DNA of 64,000 bases from JAAYUK01 sp964392915 (GTDB lineage Bacteria; Nitrospirota; Thermodesulfovibrionia; Thermodesulfovibrionales; Dissulfurispiraceae): positions 23,879 to 87,878 of the forward strand of contig CAYMRS010000005.1 of assembly GCA_964392915.1 (NCBI GenBank). Reading direction: 5' to 3'. This document shows, in pieces, positions 58,906-64,000 of the stretch; position 1 is the stretch's first letter; each line of letters opens with the position of its first letter. The position numbers and the translations under genes were made by a program. The notes beneath the pieces are model-generated. The model was not told the DNA's origin. It saw nothing but the letters and a program-made list of their open reading frames with translations, and did not search any database.

Positions 58906-61900
58906 CTACTTCAATTTGAAATCAACCCGGCTGTCCCGCACCTTCTCCTTTTTCTCAGGCTGGATCGCCTTCGGCTCCACAAGGAAGATGCGTTCCTTTT
59001 CGACTCTCTTTGTCTTCAAAATATATTCATACACTGTTCGCGCGCGTTGTTTTGCCAACTCGCGCAGCATGTCCTCATTCACCACAGCATGGGTCAGCAT
59101 GAGTTTTTCCATCTCGGACACCGGAATATCCTTGGCTATGCCGAGAAAATTCGACGGCTTCGGAAATTTTTCCGCCTTGTACGCCTGCTTCAGATAGTTC
59201 GGGTATTCTTCCTTTGTAACAACAACATTCTCGGGATTGACGCTCTTGTCGCTTTTTGCCATATCCCTGAGCTTCTGCGCTCGCACCTTTCTCTGCATCA
59301 GTTCCTGCTTCAGCCCTTCACGATCGTTCAGCAGGTCTGCGTGGCCTTCAATATCAATCCTGAGTGCCGGGCGCTCATGCAGCACCGTCATAAGCTTGTC
59401 TATCTTTTTTTGCTCCTGCTCCGTAAGGGTTGCGGTGCCGTATGCAAAATCGATATAGCTCATCTCCTCGCCGCCGCCCCCGCCGACGATTGCTCCGAGC
59501 AGCGCAAACGGAGAGGTCGCCGCTTTTACCAGCACGTTCAGAATAATCTTCCAGATGATTTTTCCGACACGGAACTCAGGATCGTCCGTAGTGCCCGTAA
59601 CCGGAAGGTCAAGATGAATTTCGCCGCTCCGGTTCTTCAGAAGCGCGATGGCAAGCTTCACCGGCATCTTTGTCGCATCGTGACTTTCCACAGATTCGCC
59701 GAGAGTCAACTGATCAAAAGTAATCGTGTTTTTTGCGTCAAGCTTCTTATTCTCTATCAGGTACTCCAGGTCCATGCCCATTTTCCCTTTCTGGATGGTA
59801 TACCCCAGATATCTCCCGGCATATGGTGACGTCGTGCTCAGATCCATATTCTGCAAATCAACTTTCAGGGCAATATAGAGATCGTCGCGGAGCGGGTTTA
59901 TCTTGCCGGTAATTTCAAACGGCGAGCCTCCTTCAAGCACCCCGCGAAGTTCAACATCGGCAAACTTCTCCTCTTCAGAGGTCATACCTGAAACCCTTCC
60001 GCCGATTTCAAGCATGCGCGCCGTATAGTTCGGCTTGATGTTCCTGTCGCTGAAATGAATGGTGCCGCCCTGCACCATCAGTTCATCTATCTTCACCAGC
60101 TTCTGTTTCTTCAGAACCTGAAGATCGGGAGCCTCATCTTTTTTATCCGCCGCCGGAGATGCCCGCGGAGCAACAGCAGGCTGAGCGTCAGCACCCGGAG
60201 ATGCCGCGGCCTGTTCCGACAGCCCCTGAGTATTCAGTGTTCCGTCCGGATTGATGATAATGCGCGAATAGAAATCGTTGAGCGCGATTTGTTTGATAAG
60301 AACGCGCATGGGGTTTGTGCTGATATCGAGACTATTCAGGGTGAGTGAGTCGAACTTCACAAAGTCCTCGGCGTTGGCCTTGTCAATCGAACTGAACTTT
60401 GCGATATTTACTTTGCCCTGATAGCGGATTTTCATGCCGTCTTTCGGATTGGCAATCACAAACATGCCATTCGTGGTAAAACGCCCACCGGTCATAATCA
60501 CTTTGTACTGATCAGCCGTGTATGCCCGAAATACCGCAAGATCGATTGAGCGAACATCCGTTCTGAGCTGCGCGGTCAACGGCTCAAGCGAAACCGGTCC
60601 ATCAAGCGATACTGTGCCTTTTTTCCCGACCGTGCTTTGAAGTGAAACCTTCCCCTTGGTGTTTTTCAGGGTTGAAATGTTCTCTCCTGAAAAGCGGATT
60701 TTATCGACACGGAGTGTTACCGGTTCCGACGGCTGCAGATCCTCCAACTTGACGGCATAGTCGCTCGCATCTATCTTTTTCACCGTAATCAGCCACGGTT
60801 TCTCCTGCGGCTTTGCCGATGCTTTTGGAGCGGCGGTAGCGTCCTGCGCCGGAGGGGAAGTCTCATCTGCTTTCTTTTCAGGAATGAGAGACAACAGGTT
60901 AATCGTGCCATCCGGCTCCCGCGTGATGTTCAGCAACCCATGTGCAGCCGCAATCTCGCCGAGAACAATCTCCCGCTTTGGCAGGTCAACCTGTGTCCCC
61001 TTCACGGCAACGGCAGGCAAATCAATAAAGTCACGTTTTTCTCCCTGCTTTCTTGCCTTGAACGATTTCAGGGAACTCTCAATATCCCACAGGCGGATGA
61101 GCGATTCAGGCTCTGCCTGGCTATAGGAAAAGCGGCTCCAGAGGTCAAGGGAGCCATCCTGAATCTGGACGAGGGTTGCTTCGCGCAGGTATGGCTGATA
61201 CTTTTTAAGCTTCGCCTGCTGAATCGAGAATGACCCTTCCGCAAAGAGCGGCTCCATTTGCAAAAGCGTGCTTACGGCAACCTGCTCCTCGGCTTCGGTT
61301 CTGAATGATGTCGTCACCTGTGCCTTCTTTTCAGGTTTCGTGCTCAGGCCGGCAATCTGCACCTGAATGGCACTGAGCGTTGTCGAAAATTGTTGCCCAT
61401 TCACTACATCCTGCCAGGAAACAATACCATCTTTTATGGTGAAAGAATCAATGTCAACAACGGCGGGTGTCTCTTTTGCCTTCGGCTTTTCCTTCTCCTG
61501 CTTCTGCTTCGTCTTTGGCGCCCCGGCAGCCGTCTCTTTGGCAGACTCCTGCATGGCGCGTGTCAAGAAAGCATGCCAGTTCACATTGCCGGCAGCGTCA
61601 CGGCGGAGATACATCTCGGGCGAATACTGCGCGATGCTAGTGAAATGAATGCTTTTCCCCATCAAATCTGATTTGGCAATAGCGAGCGCCACATGCGGCA
61701 GCCGCAGAATCGGCCGCTGCTGCAGGTCCTCCAGCGCTATTGTCCGCAGGTCGATGCTGCCGGCCAGGTTGATTGAAGGCGGGCGGTCACTGTACTGCGT
61801 GTAGGTCAGTTTTGCGGCGGAATCAATCAGTCCTGACTTCAGCACGAAATCGAGCTTATACGGAACATAGGCAAGATAGTTCGCGAGATTGAACCCGGCA

Positions 61901-62598
61901 ATATTGATATCGAAATGCGTTTCAAGTGAATTCGCAAAGAGCTTCGTCTTCCCCTGAAATGAGAATTTCGTGCCGTTTACCGTTGCCTCAAGCAGCGGTT
62001 CGACAAAGGTTTCGGTATCATACGCAACCGTCGAGAGGAAAGGAATCATGAGCTTCAGATCACGGACCGAATGCTGTATATGTTTTGGCCCATCGAAAAA
62101 GTCGATGCTGCCGTTCAGAATCTGGATATTGTTCAGCGAGAACACAGTCTTCTTTTCCTGCTTCTGGTCGGGACGCGTTGAAGCGGCTTGTTTCTCGAGC
62201 AGATCGGAAAAATTGTAGGTGCCGTCGAAATTGCGGACGATATTCAGAAAAGGCTTCTCAAGCCGGATCTCGCTCAGCACCGGTCCGCCCTTGATTATTG
62301 AAATCAGCTCCGCATTCACATGGAGTGTCTCGAAGGAAAGAAAAACAGCCTGCCCGCCGCGCTCCGTTATGACAACAGGTCCGGCATCAACCGAAAGGGT
62401 ATAGGGATTGATGCTGACCTTTTCAATACTGACCGGGCGGCCAAGTTCGGCGGAAAGCCGATCCAGCAGGGCGGTTTTCACGTAGCTCGGAGCAATGAAA
62501 AAACCGGCGATTCCGAGAATTGCATAAAAAACAATAAGCGCGACAAGACCCTTGCGAATAAACGGCTTCGACCAGAGCGCTCTCAGTTTTTCTTTCAT
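58906..62598 (-). CDS. giant DUF748/AsmA-like protein with OmpA-like C-terminus
   Basis: 1230 residues: membrane helix near 15-35, then long repeated DUF748/AsmA-like beta segments (LSEIRLEKPFLNIVRNFDGTY, IKQIALNDFYSRIIINPDGT). Two Pro/Lys/Ala-rich linkers lie near 345-375 and 820-850. The last 180 residues contain an OmpA-like peptidoglycan-binding pattern (IDFAYGTATLTEQEQKKIDK, LRIDIEGHADLLNDREGL). It could span the periplasm from inner membrane to cell wall or outer membrane. It lies 27 bp upstream of yihY; those two genes and the AsmA-like gene likely form an envelope operon. Confidence 0.8.
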   Translation of the reverse strand: MKEKLRALWSKPFIRKGLVALIVFYAILGIAGFFIAPSYVKTALLDRLSAELGRPVSIEKVSINPYTLSVDAGPVVITERGGQAVFLSFETLHVNAELISIIKGGPVLSEIRLEKPFLNIVRNFDGTYNFSDLLEKQAASTRPDQKQEKKTVFSLNNIQILNGSIDFFDGPKHIQHSVRDLKLMIPFLSTVAYDTETFVEPLLEATVNGTKFSFQGKTKLFANSLETHFDINIAGFNLANYLAYVPYKLDFVLKSGLIDSAAKLTYTQYSDRPPSINLAGSIDLRTIALEDLQQRPILRLPHVALAIAKSDLMGKSIHFTSIAQYSPEMYLRRDAAGNVNWHAFLTRAMQESAKETAAGAPKTKQKQEKEKPKAKETPAVVDIDSFTIKDGIVSWQDVVNGQQFSTTLSAIQVQIAGLSTKPEKKAQVTTSFRTEAEEQVAVSTLLQMEPLFAEGSFSIQQAKLKKYQPYLREATLVQIQDGSLDLWSRFSYSQAEPESLIRLWDIESSLKSFKARKQGEKRDFIDLPAVAVKGTQVDLPKREIVLGEIAAAHGLLNITREPDGTINLLSLIPEKKADETSPPAQDATAAPKASAKPQEKPWLITVKKIDASDYAVKLEDLQPSEPVTLRVDKIRFSGENISTLKNTKGKVSLQSTVGKKGTVSLDGPVSLEPLTAQLRTDVRSIDLAVFRAYTADQYKVIMTGGRFTTNGMFVIANPKDGMKIRYQGKVNIAKFSSIDKANAEDFVKFDSLTLNSLDISTNPMRVLIKQIALNDFYSRIIINPDGTLNTQGLSEQAAASPGADAQPAVAPRASPAADKKDEAPDLQVLKKQKLVKIDELMVQGGTIHFSDRNIKPNYTARMLEIGGRVSGMTSEEEKFADVELRGVLEGGSPFEITGKINPLRDDLYIALKVDLQNMDLSTTSPYAGRYLGYTIQKGKMGMDLEYLIENKKLDAKNTITFDQLTLGESVESHDATKMPVKLAIALLKNRSGEIHLDLPVTGTTDDPEFRVGKIIWKIILNVLVKAATSPFALLGAIVGGGGGEEMSYIDFAYGTATLTEQEQKKIDKLMTVLHERPALRIDIEGHADLLNDREGLKQELMQRKVRAQKLRDMAKSDKSVNPENVVVTKEEYPNYLKQAYKAEKFPKPSNFLGIAKDIPVSEMEKLMLTHAVVNEDMLRELAKQRARTVYEYILKTKRVEKERIFLVEPKAIQPEKKEKVRDSRVDFKLK

Positions 62599-62738
62599 AA
62601 ACGGGTCCCTTTACCGGAATTGAAGGTTTGTGCATTCGCGCCTGCCCGTGACACATGCAAGCGTTGTAAATGCGTCCCTGAACCCCTGCAGGATGTGAAT
62701 TCTCTGAAAAAAAGGGAAACACTCAGCTTCCCCTGAAG

Positions 62739-62873
62739 CTATTTTCCCGATGAGCGCTCTAAGGCACGTCCGGCGCTTGATACATCTTTCCCAACTCCCT
62801 GAACGGTATTGCAGCCTGCCACGCCGATAATTAATCCCAGCGCAAGCAGAGCTGAAAGCACGTGCTTCACCAT
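62739..62873 (-). CDS. entericidin-like small lipoprotein
   Basis: 44 residues from the ATG at 62873, with GGAGG nine bases upstream. Signal peptide with lipobox GVAGC (lipidated Cys21), then NTVQGVGKDVSSAGRALE, the entericidin A/B pattern. Entericidins are envelope-stress-linked lipoproteins; the role here is unproven. Confidence 0.85.
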   Translation of the reverse strand: MVKHVLSALLALGLIIGVAGCNTVQGVGKDVSSAGRALERSSGK

Positions 62874-62944
62874 AATCACGCACCTCCTCACCATGATATT
62901 TTGATTTATTGTATCACGCAGTGTGGGAATTCTGTAGCTCCACC

Positions 62945-63121
62945 TCACCCGGCGGCTCGTGCTTGACCCCGCTGAGAATCCAAGAGGACCGTTGCGATTT
63001 CCCTCAGACTGTCTTTCTGCCCTGTCTGTGCGATCACCTCGTGAATAAGATCGTAATAAACTGCGACCACGTCGTATAGGTCTTCACATATCGCCCGCCA
63101 CCATGCTCTTGCACCGCTGGG
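62945..63121 (-). pseudogene. possible gene fragment
   Basis: A minus-strand frame of 58 codons after a stop, without ATG or ribosome site. It reads PSGARAWWRAICEDLYDVV and continues AVYYDLIHEVIAQTG to a stop at 62945. The composition looks protein-like, so it may be the tail of a decayed gene, but no family is recognised. Confidence 0.3.
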
Positions 63122-63230
63122 TCAAATTGATATCTCGGTAACAATTTCAGGAGTTCTACAGATTATGGTATAACAAATGTACAGGGTCTGTGCCTCCTTG
63201 TCAGGTTGGGGTTGCTTGCCCTTTATAATC

Positions 63231-63385
63231 TAACAGGTTGCTGAAAAAGGCATTCTTGGGATCAGCGGAGTCAATTTTGGGGGATGTTCCGACATGGATT
63301 GCCCCGAGTTTTTCGATTCTTGAGCCTCTGAGAGAGTCGTTTTTAACTGTGCATTTTGCAACAGGAGTTTTTCAGCACCCTGCTA
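63231..63385. mobile_element. 155-bp MITE, copy 2 (inverted relative to copy 1)
   Basis: Reverse complement of 36793-36947, 153 of 155 bases identical. Ends TAACAGGTTGCTGAAAAA and TTTTTCAGCACCCTGCTA, bounded by TA. It lies between a possible gene fragment and a transposase remnant, in a region of mobile-element debris. Confidence 0.85.
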
Positions 63386-63438
63386 AACCTTCTGTAGTCC
63401 TCAGGCTATGCGCTCCTCTTTTTTAACCGGACAGAAGT

Positions 63439-63880
63439 GTTGAACGATGGGAAGTTGAAAACACCCTGGATGAACTGAAAACACATTTACAAGGAGCACG
63501 TATACGTTTTGCGAAACAAGACGCCGGAAACTGGCACGGCAGGAGTTTTATGGGAAGCACCTGGCGCATTTTGCCATTCGGGGATTGATGCATGAAGCTG
63601 CATTGAAAGCCAATGTGGGTCCTGACCCATTATTCTTTATCCACGCGGATAGAGTTGCAAGACGAAAACTTCCGGCTTTGGCCGCGCTCCTCCCTCAGCT
63701 CCGGAAACAGTTTCATGAGGAGATCCTTGCTGAGATTTTGCAGAAGCGCAAGGTATCCAGCCGCGGAAGACAGGGGCACCGCGAGGAGTAAAACGCAAGA
63801 TGAGCAACTTGCTTGTTCGTCCTCGAAACGGGAAGGCTGCTTCTGAAGCAAAGCACCTTCGAAAGATTATTATTAAGTGA
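63439..63880 (+). pseudogene. IS4-type transposase remnant, frameshifted
   Basis: The C-terminal third of an IS4-family transposase spread over three frames. The first reads VERWEVENTLDELKTHLQGA (63439 on), the second IRGLMHEAALKANVGPDPLF and KVSSRGRQG (about 63580-63790), the third PRGVKRKMSNLLVRPR to a stop at 63880. The order matches the RWE...E region and SSRGRxxPRGVKRKM tail of IS4-like transposases. The 5' two thirds are missing and at least two frameshifts are needed, so it is dead. Confidence 0.75.
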
Positions 63881-63959
63881 ACGGCATTGCCGCTAGAATG
63901 GGTCGTTTTATTGGAGCAAACAGAAACTTGCTGCCCCAAAAAACATGTAGTGAACCACT

Positions 63960-63979
63960 CCCCGGGCTAAAGCCCGGGG
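63960..63979. repeat. hairpin resembling an IS200/IS605 end
   Basis: CCCCGGGC-TAAA-GCCCGGGG, an 8-bp perfect stem followed by TTCAGGG. Stem-loops of this form occur at ends of IS200/IS605 elements and near TnpB genes. The element would lie beyond the window, so this is only a hint. Confidence 0.35.
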
Positions 63980-64000
63980 CTTCAGGGCCTCAACATAACC

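Noticed and set aside
1..64000. CRISPR arrays, rRNA and tRNA genes, prophage
   Set aside because: No regularly spaced repeats, no tRNA T-arm or rRNA motifs and no phage structural genes were seen.

Overview
The window looks like a chromosome segment of an anaerobic, Gram-negative-type bacterium of moderate GC content. The gene mix includes MlaFED lipid transport, an LpxL-like acyltransferase, futalosine-pathway MqnD, the acetyl-CoA synthase part of the Wood-Ljungdahl pathway, sigma54 promoters, HDOD/GGDEF signalling genes and a split archaeal-type glutamate synthase. This best fits the Nitrospirota (Thermodesulfovibrio-like lineages). That placement is inference; no rRNA or tRNA gene is visible to test it.

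Layout. 1-2080: mlaEFD operon (minus), cut at the left edge. 2279-4568: FecR/DUF6600 exported protein behind a near-perfect sigma54 promoter. 4690-11481: minus-strand block with a secreted glutaredoxin, an HD-domain protein, an LpxL-like acyltransferase, a Lon-family protease, XerD and an RNase H-like exonuclease. 11657-15879: truA, a DksA/TraR zinc-finger protein and the rpsB-tsf-pyrH-frr translation operon, which ends in an uncatalogued 46-residue gene. 16062-18230: HDOD and GAF-GGDEF gene pair. 18343-26490: mqnD, glgP, ogt, a class A PBP and a DHH-CBS-tRNA nucleotidyltransferase fusion. 26587-36567: nitrogen-assimilation island. 36568-37391: non-coding stretch with a MITE. 37392-44620: fused HDOD-GAF-GGDEF protein, CstA, small unknown genes and an odd histidine kinase. 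44589-50794: acsE-acsD-acsC-acsB-murI. 50995-58878: DUF1189 protein, hybrid kinase, CooC-type ATPase, HAD phosphatase, AsmA-like protein and YihY. 58906-62873: giant DUF748 protein and an entericidin-like lipoprotein. 62945-64000: mobile-element debris, including a second MITE copy and an IS4-type transposase remnant.

How the genes work together. The most coherent unit is the nitrogen island. An NrpR-type repressor (family known from methanogens) is translationally coupled to a PII protein. Next to it lie a stand-alone FMN glutamate-synthase domain protein and a regulator made of a degenerate KaiC/RecA fold, an XRE helix-turn-helix and a cupin. This regulator is divergent from a three-gene split glutamate synthase: amidotransferase, ferredoxin-FMN subunit, and a GXGXG-GltD-ferredoxin fusion. 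The 237-bp divergent region has one clear promoter in each direction. A perfect 16-bp repeat holding the palindrome CGGTTACCG lies just downstream of each predicted start site, and a 10-bp inverted repeat lies between them. This suggests a self-regulated switch for ammonia assimilation. The acs operon supplies the corrinoid protein, methyltransferase and acetyl-CoA synthase, but the CODH subunit is not in the window; a CooC-type ATPase lies about 4 kb away.

Several genes (truA, mqnD, the PBP, the odd kinase, the HAD phosphatase) have no Shine-Dalgarno sequence and a -10 hexamer ending 6-9 nt before the ATG, suggesting leaderless mRNAs. The predicted promoters repeatedly show an 18-bp spacer.
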